Source: Dendrobium chrysotoxum (lineage: Eukaryota > Streptophyta > Magnoliopsida > Asparagales > Orchidaceae). Taken from it: a stretch of 64,000 nucleotides of DNA. The notes under the pieces were generated by a model, which ran no database searches, was not told where the DNA came from, and was given only the letters and a program-made list of their open reading frames with translations. The stretch is taken from contig CM034313.1 in the NCBI GenBank assembly GCA_019925795.1, forward strand, positions 1,334,501-1,398,500. Direction: 5' to 3'. A program made the position numbers and the translations under genes. Below, piece after piece: positions 53,011-62,251 of the stretch. How positions within the stretch are numbered: the first letter of the stretch is position 1; each line of letters starts with the position of its first letter.

Positions 53011-54372
53011 TTATGCATGGTACTTCTTCAGATGTCGACCGTTGATCGGCGGCATAGGCCTCTGACCGTGCAGATCGATGAGCTGGTAGGCTCCTCCTTT
53101 GTACACCTTCTCGATGACGAATGGGCCTTCCCATTTGGATACGAATTTGCCACCAATTTTTCGGTGAGGGATGATTGGCCTTCTCAGCACCAGGACCAAT
53201 TCCCCTTCTTGAAAGGATCGAGGGTGCACCATCCGATCAAATGATTTTGCCATCCTTCCTCGGTAGATTTCTAAGTTCTGTTGGGCTTGCAACCTGACTT
53301 CGTCGAGTGCATCGAGCTCCTCAATTCTTAGGCGAGCATTCTGCTCTTGAGTAAGCTCATTCTGGATAGCGACCCGAAGAGACGGTAATTCAACTTCTAG
53401 TGGCAAAACGGCTTCAGCCCCGAACACTAGTGAATAGGGAGTAGCTTTGGTTGGTGTTTTGTAGGTCGTACGATATGCCCATAACGCTTCCGCCATCTTT
53501 GTATGTCATTCTCTTTTGTTCTTGGTGAGGATCTTCTTCAACAACTTCACCAGCGTCTTGTTGAAGGCCTCTGCCAAGCCATTGGCTCTTGGGTTATATA
53601 TAGACGAGTACCGCCAGTCGATCTTGTGACGATCTACAAACTTATAGATTTTCGTGCTTTTGAATGCTGTGCCATTGTCCGAGATCACGCGGCGTGGTAC
53701 ACCGAATCTGTAGACGACGTTGTGGGTAAAGAAGTTGATCACGTGCTCGGACGTAACTTCCCTGAATGGTGCCGCTTCTGCCCACTTAGAAAAATAGTCC
53801 GTTGCTGCCAGAATAAAGCGATGTCCGGCCGACGATGGTGGATCTATTGGTCCGATTATGTCTGTACCCCAGCATTCAAATGGCCAGGATGCTATTGTTA
53901 GGTGGAGTGGATTTGGCGGTTGATGAATAACATCACTGTGAATTTGACATTCGTGGCACTTCTTAGCGTGGTTGATACAATCTCTCACCATTGTTGGCCA
54001 GTAATAACCCATTCTCTTGATTTTAGTAGCCATCTTGGGACCTGACTGGTGTGCTCCGCAGAGTCCTTCATGGACTTCTGCTACCACTTTATCAGCTTCC
54101 TTGGTCCCTAGGCACCTTAGCCACATCTGGTCAAAAGCCCGCCGATATAGCGTATTATTGACAAATGCGTATCGCAATGCTCTTTTTCTAATTTGTGCAG
54201 CCAGAGATTTATCTGTTGGAAGTTTGCTTTCTTTGAAATAGTCGACGAATGGTTGCCTCCAATCGTCTTCGACTTCAACATCTAAACAATCCAACCACGA
54301 CTCCGAGAATCTACCGGTTCTTCGTCTCTTTACTACATGACGTTCCCCCGGTTGACTTTTAGTAGTGATTTG
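53011..54372 (-). pseudogene. Tat element integrase (one internal stop)
   Basis: It is in the same frame as the upstream pol, which it would extend but for the TAA at 54373-54375. Zinc-binding residues are present (VHEGLCGAHQSG, then CINHAKKCHECQIH). The catalytic core has GTDIIGPID (Asp), RRVISDNGTAF (Asp) and NPRANGLAEAFNKTL (Glu), so all three acidic residues remain. The C-terminal part (AEALWAYRTTYKTPTKATPY, KWEGPFVIEKVYKGGAYQL) ends at 53011. A single TGA at about 53506 falls at the usual Trp before HTKMAEAL. With those two stops the integrase would not be made from this copy without readthrough. Confidence 0.92.
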
Positions 54373-57300
54373 TTAGGGAGGTTGAGGATCGACCGGGGTT
54401 GCATCCTGTTGGCTTGAACCTGGTATTCCCTCTACCTGCGGGAATTGTAAGATTGCTGGCTCTAAGACCCGGCGATTTTCAACCGCAATGAATATAGGTG
54501 GCCTCTTATCTTCATATGCAAGCTCCTTGGCCAGTTTAGCTAGACAATCTGCTTTTGCATTCTGTCCTCGAGGAACTTGAGTTATCTTGACATTCGATAT
54601 TTGTTTTAGAAGCTCGAGAGCTCGTCGGTGATAGTGGGCCAATTCAAGCTTGCAAATCTTGTAAATGCCCAGGACTTGATTTATCACAAGTTGAGAATCA
54701 CCAAAAATTTGAAGATCTGTGATTTGGATATCAATTGCAATCTCCAGTCCTGCTATTAGAGCTTCGTATTCGGCTTCATTATTGGTCCGAGGTTCAGTTA
54801 GACTGAACGAGAATCTCATTATGCCTCCCTCGGGTTCTATAAAGACTAGACCGATGCCAGCTTGGGCCTTTGCAAGATTTGGAGGTTTGGGAGACTTGAT
54901 AGACGATGCCCCATCAAAGTACATCTCCCAAAACGGTACCTTTTCTTCTTCATCAACTTGCATGATTTGTTCATCTGGCAAATCATCATTGAGTGGAGAG
55001 TCAGCTGGGATTGGATGTGCGGCGAGAAAATCTGCCAAAGCTTGTCCCTTTACTGCTTTCTGTGGCATGTACACTATATCAAATTGCAGTAATAGCACTG
55101 CCCACCTTGCCAAACGACCTGTCAACGCTGGTCTTGTCATCAAGAACTTCAGCGGATCGATCTTTGATATCAAGGTGATTTTGTGGGAGAGCATATAGTG
55201 GCGGAGCTTCTGAACTGCAAAGATCAACGCCAGACAATGTTTCTCAATTGGAGAATATCGTACTTCTGCTCCGATTAATCTCCGACTGATGTAGTAGAGT
55301 GCATTCTCTTTTCCTTCCTCATTGTGCTGAGCCAGTAACGCTCCGAGGGACTCTTCTAGTGCCGCTGTATATAGTATAAGAGGCTTCCCCGGAATTGGCG
55401 CTGCGAGAATGGGTGGATTTAACAAGTATCTCTTGATACTGTCAAAAGCTTCTTGACATTCTTCATCCCACTTGAAACGAACGTCTTTCTTCATCAATTT
55501 TGAAAATGGCTGGCACCTACCCGACAGATTCGATATGAATCGTCGAATGAAAGTCAATTGTCCTTGCAAGGAGCGGAGTTGACGGAGGCTTCTTGGCGGT
55601 GGCATCTCTGTGATTGCCTTGATCTTGTTGGGGTCGATTTCAATACCTCGGTGACGAACGACATACCCCAAAAATTTGCCGGAGGAGACCCCGAAAGCAC
55701 ATTTGAGAGGATTCATTTTCAGATCAAACTTTCTGATTCTCTCAAATACAATTCTTAAGTCATTTAGATGCTCTTTTCGGTCTATGCTCTTAACGACAAG
55801 GTCATCTACATAGCACTCGACCTTCTGATGTATTAATTCATCAAAAATACGGGTCATCGCTCGTTGGTAGGTGGCACCAGCATTCTTCAATCCGAAGGGC
55901 ATGACCGTATAGCAGAAAATGCCGATGGGCGTTCTGAATGACGTATGCCTTTCATCCTCAGGAGCCATCTTGATCTGGTTGTATCCTGACGATCCATCCA
56001 TAAACGAGAACATGTCATAATTTGACGTGTTGTCTACTAGGAGTTTGGATACAGGCAGCGGAAAATCATCTTTTGGACACGCCTTGTTGAGGTCCCGAAA
56101 GTCGATACAGATACGAATTTGTCCATTCTTCTTCTTCACCGGGACGATATTGGCGATCCAGTCAGCGTATTTCTCTTCACGGATGAAGCCCGCTTCTATG
56201 AGCTTTTTGGTTTCAGCAATCACCTGTTCTTCAATCTCCAATCTCATTCTTCTTGGAGCTTGTTTGACGGGTGCGACATCCGGTTTGATTGCCAACCTAT
56301 GAACTGCTACCTCAGGGGATAAGCCAGGCATTTCAGCATATGTCCAGGCAAAGCAATCCCTGAATTCACAGAGGAGTTCTTTTATCTCTTCCACCTGATC
56401 TTCTGGCAGAAGGGAACTAATGAAGGTTGGGCGAGGGTCATCCTCGGTTCCCAAGTTGACTTCTTTTAGCTCGTCCATAGTGGCTGCCTGTCCACCATCT
56501 TCAAGCTCTTCTGGTGCAGGCTTGGCCTCTAGAGGCTGATCATCGTAATCATCAACTTCATAGACCTCTTCATCAGACTCGTCATTGGGTTCAACTTCCC
56601 TGCAAGTGATGGCTCGGCAAGTCTCCTTCCGGATGCATTTTCGCCTGACGAATCCAATACCTTTATATGCATTCATCTCCTTCCGTCGCATTGGACGTGG
56701 ATTCCTTCCATACCAGAGACTTAGGCACATACGAAGTTGTCGCTTGGGGGTGGGAACATTGATCCACTTTCGCAACATTCTTTGAATACCTTTGGTATTA
56801 AACCTAGGTAGCCTCGTAGGTAGTAATTCTTCAGAATCAATGAAGACATGGTTCCAATCACGATTCACTTCTTCATCCTTTCCTACGGAGTAGAATATAT
56901 TCCCTGACTCGATCCCCTTTCTGATTGGAGGCAGATAAAGGGTTACAAGTTCTTCAACTTTATGCACATCTCGTTGAATTATTTCTTTAAAATATTGTAG
57001 GGGAATACGAGTGACTACGAGCACGCTATCTGAGATTGACAGGCTATCTATTCTTCTAGAGAATACCTCTTGTACCGTGTTCATATAGATAGAGTCGTAG
57101 TCATAGTCATCATTTGAATATGCGACCTCCCTACTCCATTCGTCCATCGAACGACATACCCTCTGGGATTTTGCAGGGGTGACATTATCTTCATCTGTGT
57201 CGCTCCCAAGGTGAGGTACGCGTTTCCTTTCTTTAGAAGTGGCAGTGGTAGCTTCTTTGGGAAGAGTCGGCGTTGCCTTCTTTCTCCCCACCTGCTTCTT

Positions 57301-59373
57301 CTCACCTTTCTGTTCAGGTTGCTTTGCACTCTTTGGGTTAGATGCTTGAGCCTTTAGAGAGCTTGATAACTTTTGCTTCTTTGGCATGAAGTACTGCGCA
57401 TCTTCATAGACTGTCGCTTCATGGACTGCAAAGGGCTGAATATCACCAGAGATCCTGAATTCTTCCCCATCCCTAAGGTACTTCATGCACTGGTGTAGTG
57501 TTGATGGGACGATGCCATACTCATGCAACCAGGGGCGACCCAGGAGCGCCTTGAATGAAGTGTCCGCATCAATCACATGAAATTTAGCTTCTGTATGGAA
57601 TTCTCCAAATACAAGAGGGAGCATAAACGATCCAAGGGTTTTCTGCCCTTTTTCGTTAAAGCCATGTACCATAAGCTTATCTGGCCCGAGGTGCTCTACG
57701 TTGAGGCACAACGAACTTAGCGCTTTTAAGCTCATGAGGTTGATGGAGGATCCAGGGTCGATCAGAATTCGACTGATTACCAAATCGTCACTCTCTGCAG
57801 TAACATACAGAGGTCGATTGTGGTCTGCCGTCCCAAGCATCATGTCGTCCTCAATAAAAGTGATGAACGGTTCATTTCGAGCTTGCAGGGCCTCAGTCAG
57901 GTTGCGCTCAGCGAAGTACGCCTCATATCTTTCGGGGTCTTTGAGAGCCTGAATCAAAGTCTCCCGAAGCTCCTTAGACATCACCAGAGCGTCGTATATG
58001 CTGAGCTGGGCAGGGATCTTCCTCAGATGTGATAAGATATTATAATCTATTCCCTCGACTGGAGTATGTTTCTTCTTGGGATCCTCGGAGATAATGTCTT
58101 CGTTGACAACTATCTCTTTTCCCTTATCCTTATTGGATATTCCTTTCTTTGGCGGAGGTGGTAGTATCTTGCCACTTCTCAACTGCACTTGAGCGATCTC
58201 TTCTGGATCAGACTCATTTGACGGTGCATTTTCTTCAGAGTCTGCCATCGTCGCGTCTAGGGATTCATTCGTTGACTCAGAATCACCTCCCAGATTTACA
58301 TGTCCTATCTGCGACGCTATATCGGGATCAGATTCATCTGTCTTTGGAAAATACAGATCCTCCTCTGAGCTGTAGTCCATTGACGATGTTGCCAGACAGG
58401 TTTCAACGATCATCTCTCTGACATATTTTTCTTTTGTCAGAGTTATTGGCGTTGCTGAAATGACCCGACAGACTTCTGTGGGAAGAGGATCCTCATCAGC
58501 CTCTTCTGCTTCGTCAATCTTGAGCTCTGACATAAAGTCAGCAAGCTTAATAGGACGCCTCGCGGTCTGGTAATATTCATCCAGACTATCTATAACCCTT
58601 TGGGTTGCTGTTTTCTTTTCCTTGGGCTTCTTCAGTTTTGTCTTCTTCTTGGAGGACTTTTTCTTTCCAGACTTTGAAGTTCCAACTTGGTTGGGAAACT
58701 GTTTAGAAGCAGGCGCTCGCACCACGGGCAGAGCCTTGGGGTCTATCACCGGCTCAGTGGGAGATTTCCATTTTACACATGGAACTTCTTCAAGCTGTTT
58801 CAACATTTTCACAGTTTTCTTAGAGACCACAGTCTCCCACTGTTCTTCTGGAATCGGCTTCTTCCCTTTTCTCCTTTCTTCAATCGGGGGTACGGAAGAA
58901 GTCGTAACTACCCGAGTTGATTCTTTTCTGGGATGAGTCAGCACGTTGTCGGACAATGTGAGCTCTCCCCTTCGATATTTTCTTTCAAGCCAATCTTTAA
59001 AGACATAGCAATCTTCGATTGGATGACTCATCACCCGATGATATGGGCAGTAGTTTGGGTCGCCACTATGTTTTGACTCCTCGGGTCTCTTGCACTCTGG
59101 CAGTTCTAAACCTGCTTTCAATGCCTGTCGAAACAGCTTGGCGACACTTTCCCTCTTGAATGAATATTTCTTATTCATTTTGTCTTTGAGGGAGGGGAAC
59201 GTTCGATCACCAGTTCCCGTTGTTTGCCTCGGACGTTCTCCACCGCCTTGATAAGTTTGTGGTTTATCATTACCCCCGAGTATCAACTTCGGCTGGGGGT
59301 TAGGGTTGTAGACTTGCTTAGGCTTTTCTTGATATTGCATTGGCTGCTTGCCTTTGTCTACATTGTAAATCAC
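54373..59373 (-). CDS. Tat element Pol: protease, reverse transcriptase, RNase H, second RNase H
   Basis: Long open frame of 1,666 codons counted from a GTG; the frame is open upstream into gag, so the true start is probably by frameshift or splicing. Residues about 108-121 form a CPYHRVMSHPIEDC zinc-binding motif; about 225-255 is Lys-rich. The protease near 540 has ILIDPGSSINLM (D-P-G variant) with ALLGRPWLHE downstream. RT spans about 1070-1270 with FMDGSSGYNQIKM, MPFGLKNAGATYQ and the intact catalytic CYVDDLVVKS near 1188. The first RNase H (about 1325-1440) reads ILYTAALEESLGALL, with Ala where the catalytic Asp is usual. A second, archaeal-like RNase H (about 1484-1625) has MYFDGASS, NNEAEYEALIAGLE and IFGDSQLVINQ with acidic residues intact. 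This dual arrangement is typical of Tat elements. Confidence 0.93.
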   Translation of the reverse strand: MIYNVDKGKQPMQYQEKPKQVYNPNPQPKLILGGNDKPQTYQGGGERPRQTTGTGDRTFPSLKDKMNKKYSFKRESVAKLFRQALKAGLELPECKRPEESKHSGDPNYCPYHRVMSHPIEDCYVFKDWLERKYRRGELTLSDNVLTHPRKESTRVVTTSSVPPIEERRKGKKPIPEEQWETVVSKKTVKMLKQLEEVPCVKWKSPTEPVIDPKALPVVRAPASKQFPNQVGTSKSGKKKSSKKKTKLKKPKEKKTATQRVIDSLDEYYQTARRPIKLADFMSELKIDEAEEADEDPLPTEVCRVISATPITLTKEKYVREMIVETCLATSSMDYSSEEDLYFPKTDESDPDIASQIGHVNLGGDSESTNESLDATMADSEENAPSNESDPEEIAQVQLRSGKILPPPPKKGISNKDKGKEIVVNEDIISEDPKKKHTPVEGIDYNILSHLRKIPAQLSIYDALVMSKELRETLIQALKDPERYEAYFAERNLTEALQARNEPFITFIEDDMMLGTADHNRPLYVTAESDDLVISRILIDPGSSINLMSLKALSSLCLNVEHLGPDKLMVHGFNEKGQKTLGSFMLPLVFGEFHTEAKFHVIDADTSFKALLGRPWLHEYGIVPSTLHQCMKYLRDGEEFRISGDIQPFAVHEATVYEDAQYFMPKKQKLSSSLKAQASNPKSAKQPEQKGEKKQVGRKKATPTLPKEATTATSKERKRVPHLGSDTDEDNVTPAKSQRVCRSMDEWSREVAYSNDDYDYDSIYMNTVQEVFSRRIDSLSISDSVLVVTRIPLQYFKEIIQRDVHKVEELVTLYLPPIRKGIESGNIFYSVGKDEEVNRDWNHVFIDSEELLPTRLPRFNTKGIQRMLRKWINVPTPKRQLRMCLSLWYGRNPRPMRRKEMNAYKGIGFVRRKCIRKETCRAITCREVEPNDESDEEVYEVDDYDDQPLEAKPAPEELEDGGQAATMDELKEVNLGTEDDPRPTFISSLLPEDQVEEIKELLCEFRDCFAWTYAEMPGLSPEVAVHRLAIKPDVAPVKQAPRRMRLEIEEQVIAETKKLIEAGFIREEKYADWIANIVPVKKKNGQIRICIDFRDLNKACPKDDFPLPVSKLLVDNTSNYDMFSFMDGSSGYNQIKMAPEDERHTSFRTPIGIFCYTVMPFGLKNAGATYQRAMTRIFDELIHQKVECYVDDLVVKSIDRKEHLNDLRIVFERIRKFDLKMNPLKCAFGVSSGKFLGYVVRHRGIEIDPNKIKAITEMPPPRSLRQLRSLQGQLTFIRRFISNLSGRCQPFSKLMKKDVRFKWDEECQEAFDSIKRYLLNPPILAAPIPGKPLILYTAALEESLGALLAQHNEEGKENALYYISRRLIGAEVRYSPIEKHCLALIFAVQKLRHYMLSHKITLISKIDPLKFLMTRPALTGRLARWAVLLLQFDIVYMPQKAVKGQALADFLAAHPIPADSPLNDDLPDEQIMQVDEEEKVPFWEMYFDGASSIKSPKPPNLAKAQAGIGLVFIEPEGGIMRFSFSLTEPRTNNEAEYEALIAGLEIAIDIQITDLQIFGDSQLVINQVLGIYKICKLELAHYHRRALELLKQISNVKITQVPRGQNAKADCLAKLAKELAYEDKRPPIFIAVENRRVLEPAILQFPQVEGIPGSSQQDATPVDPQPP

Positions 59374-61967
59374 TTGTTTCTCCTTATCAGCTCTGGAGAA
59401 AAATATAGAGTCAGCCTCACCTCTTCTAGACCTGAGGCTTTAGCTTTCTTGGGCTTATCAGAATAATTTTCTGATTTTGACAAGTTCAATTTCTCAAACT
59501 TGGCCACTCTGTCCAGCAGGTCCTGAAATGTGGTGATAGTAGCCATGCACAGGAAGGGTTGCATTTTATCATCAATGTTTCCCATTAACAACTGTACGGC
59601 ATGTTCTTCTTCAAGTTGTTGCTCACATTTCATGCTTAGATTGCGCCAGCGAGTGATGTATTTAGTCACTGATTCTTCCTTCTTTCTCTTATTCAGAGCA
59701 AGGTCAGCGATCGTTATCTTCTCGGTCGCACTGGCAAATCTCTTCACGAACATATTCTCTAACTCTGCGAATGTCTTTACAGAGTCATTTGGTAGTTCGG
59801 CGTACCATTCGAAAGCAGCTGCTGTCAAACTGCTAACGAATTGTCGGAAGAGTAGAGCATCATTCCCTCCAGTATTCCCGCAGGTGGCTTTGAACTGCGC
59901 CAGGTGCTGTCTGGGATTTTTGTTGCCATCAAAAGTATTGAATTTTGGCACAGAATATCCCTTCGGGTATGGCACCTGATCATACTCTGCCGGGTACGGG
60001 CGACCTTTACCCACTAGCTTCTCTGCCTGATCAATAGCTATAATAGCCCTGATCCTTTTTGTAATGATCCCTTCAAGCTGTGCAGCAGTCACAAGCTCGG
60101 AGGTACTTGCGATATTCTGCGGAGTAGGCTGACGAGTGGTATTCTGAGCCTCGTGGCCACCTTCAGGAGTGTCCCGTACTCCTGAGACTTGCGGCACTTG
60201 GAAGTTTGGAGGATCAGGGGGAGGATTGGGCATAGAACCAACTGCAGCATTTCTCTGCATAATCTGCATCATTGCCGTCATTTGGGTCATCATCTCTGTC
60301 ATTTTCTCATGCAACTGAGAGATTTCCCTATCCTTGGCCCTCATTTGACGTTTCATTTGTCTCTGCATTTCTGCGAGCGTGACGTTCTCGTCAGCAAAGG
60401 GATTATCCTCAGCCTCTTCTCGCTCTTCTTGGGAATGGACACCTCTGCCAGTGGTGGACCCGGCTTCATGGCGGCGCCGATATACTTGTCTAGGCGGTGG
60501 TTGCCAACGATCGTCATCTTCATCATCGTCGTAGTAGGCCTCCTCTTCGACATTGATGTGTCTCACCATGTAGACCACTTCCATGTCCAAGGTGTTATTT
60601 ACCTCTTCCAAGTCTTCTTCTATGTATTCCATATTTTCTTCTAGATTTTCTTCCATGTATTCTTCAATATTTTCTTCTCCCGTATCTTCTTCTCCTTCTT
60701 CTAGTACTCGGATCTCCGAGCGGCGGCGACACTGGATCTCCGGTTCTTGGTTAGGCAGGAAGATCTCTTCGACCCGTGGGCTGCGGTCGAAGTTAGACTC
60801 TTCCTTGGGAGGAGTTGGTGAGCGACGGGATCCCCTGGAGGATTCTCCAAGGTGTCTACCGTTGGGAGGAGCGTCATCGTGGGCCTTCTTTTGGACCCAC
60901 TTTTGACGTTGTTTGTAACTGGGGGCGGATCTCCGGGAAGCAGTACCAGATGTCACGCCCAGATCAGTCTTTCTTTCGTTCTTTTCTTCTCTGCGAGGCC
61001 TTGGCCTCCAGATTTGTTTTCCCTTCCACTGGGACCTTTCGGCGGTGGATCCCTGAATGTGTGGTTCAGGTGTCACACCCCGATGTTCACCGCGTGGGGT
61101 TTGTTTTCTTCTTCTTTCGGCTATCAAATCATAAGACAGCCTTTCTCTCGGAGGGGTCCTTCTGGTCTCAACAACCAATGGCCTTTGGAATTTCTTTTTC
61201 TTCAGACCCTTCTCCTTTACAGTCTTTAGTACCCTGTAGACCCGAGCTGATAGGGTTTCAGGTTCTTTCTTCCTTGGAGGAACTGGGACCTCAGGCCGTT
61301 GCTCCCAGAATGATTTCTTTAGCTCTCCAGAGGAGCTATTTCTTTTTACCCACTTCAGGTTCGCAAACCCGTTCCGGGTAGGAATTGTAGCTTCTGGCTC
61401 TTGAGCCGGCAAGTTGGATGGGTGGACAGAGAGTTGTTGAGCTCGGAGCTCAGCATTCATCTTCCTTCTCTGCCTCCTGGTCAGTTTTCCTCCAGATGAG
61501 GAAGCCTCAGAAGTGTTCTTCACGGGTGCAAGTAACCCGGTTGGCAGATGTGTGGTGTTCGTCGTCACCACGGAGATCCTTCCTCCGGCTACAACCCTTT
61601 TGGTGGCCGGAATTTCTGGCTGCGACAGCCGTTCAAACACAGAGATCCTTCCACGAGGATTTTCAGCAGCAGCAAGTCGTTGTGCCAGCAGGTGCACACG
61701 ACGAGTGGTAGTTCCAGCAGAGTGTGGCCTCCTAGCAGGCCCTTCAGTATTTTTGCCATTCGTAGGAATGGCGGTGGCCCTTTCAACAACAGCAGGGAAG
61801 TCAATGCTACCAAACTGGATGGTAGCTCCAGCATTCCCTGTCTCAATGATAGCGTTCGCCAGTTGGATCCTGGCTCCTTGTCCCAGCTGGACAGTCATTG
61901 GTGTGTTCTGTAGATCCATCTGCATAAATGAAAGGTAAGGGTTAGTGATCAAAATTTGATACATCAC
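59370..61967 (-). CDS. Tat element Gag (865 codons)
   Basis: Structural protein of the virus-like particle. The Gag core is C-terminal (about residues 660-830): YSVPKFNTFDGNKNPRQHL, FEWYAELPNDSVKTF, FVKRFASATEKITI, TKYITRWRNLSMKCE. The N-terminal 600 residues are Arg/Pro-rich, then strongly acidic (EEGEEDTGEENIEEYMEEN region at about residues 420-455), then a coiled-coil-like Gln/Met/Lys segment (MQRQMKRQMRAKDREISQL). I recognise no family there. The start could be the first Met or the Met of MDLQNTPM about 17 residues on. The stop at 59370-59372 overlaps pol, which is in the -1 frame. The zinc motif usually found in Gag lies instead in the pol frame. The ORF is uninterrupted. Confidence 0.88.
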   Translation of the reverse strand: MMYQILITNPYLSFMQMDLQNTPMTVQLGQGARIQLANAIIETGNAGATIQFGSIDFPAVVERATAIPTNGKNTEGPARRPHSAGTTTRRVHLLAQRLAAAENPRGRISVFERLSQPEIPATKRVVAGGRISVVTTNTTHLPTGLLAPVKNTSEASSSGGKLTRRQRRKMNAELRAQQLSVHPSNLPAQEPEATIPTRNGFANLKWVKRNSSSGELKKSFWEQRPEVPVPPRKKEPETLSARVYRVLKTVKEKGLKKKKFQRPLVVETRRTPPRERLSYDLIAERRRKQTPRGEHRGVTPEPHIQGSTAERSQWKGKQIWRPRPRREEKNERKTDLGVTSGTASRRSAPSYKQRQKWVQKKAHDDAPPNGRHLGESSRGSRRSPTPPKEESNFDRSPRVEEIFLPNQEPEIQCRRRSEIRVLEEGEEDTGEENIEEYMEENLEENMEYIEEDLEEVNNTLDMEVVYMVRHINVEEEAYYDDDEDDDRWQPPPRQVYRRRHEAGSTTGRGVHSQEEREEAEDNPFADENVTLAEMQRQMKRQMRAKDREISQLHEKMTEMMTQMTAMMQIMQRNAAVGSMPNPPPDPPNFQVPQVSGVRDTPEGGHEAQNTTRQPTPQNIASTSELVTAAQLEGIITKRIRAIIAIDQAEKLVGKGRPYPAEYDQVPYPKGYSVPKFNTFDGNKNPRQHLAQFKATCGNTGGNDALLFRQFVSSLTAAAFEWYAELPNDSVKTFAELENMFVKRFASATEKITIADLALNKRKKEESVTKYITRWRNLSMKCEQQLEEEHAVQLLMGNIDDKMQPFLCMATITTFQDLLDRVAKFEKLNLSKSENYSDKPKKAKASGLEEVRLTLYFSPELIRRNK

Positions 61968-62227
61968 CCCACACTTTCAAAAATGCAGAGACTTGCACAG
62001 AATAGAAAACAAAAATAGATAACATTAGCGAGCAAATTCAAACAATACAAATTTAAAATACTGCTAAATACGTTATCTTGATAAATTTGTTTTAACGATC
62101 ATTTTGAAAATTCAAAATTTTGATTCACTGAATGATCATTTTGAGAGATTCAAAATTTTAAATCTGCGTTGATTTGACTGCTACGATAGTACTGAGATGA
62201 CTAGCCAAAGATGGAAAGAGAAACCAA
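61968..62227 (-). other. Tat element 5' leader
   Basis: About 260 bp between the primer-binding site and gag. AT-rich, with a TTTTGA-ATTCAAAATTTTGATT inverted-repeat-like patch near 62095-62160. No extra ORF precedes gag, unlike classical Ogre elements. Confidence 0.7.
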
Positions 62228-62245
62228 TCCCCAGCGGAGTAGCCA
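62228..62245 (-). promoter_or_regulatory. Primer-binding site of Tat element
   Basis: The element strand reads TGGCTACTCCGCTGGGGA, six bases after the LTR end CGGAGCCCACA. It resembles the TGGCGACTCCGCTGGGGA site seen in Ogre/Tat elements, usually assigned to tRNA-Arg; one base differs. Confidence 0.75.
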
Positions 62246-62251
62246 GAAATC

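Noticed and set aside
54017..62000. Many + strand open frames opposite Tat gag-pol
   Set aside because: They are antisense shadows of the long - strand coding frames.
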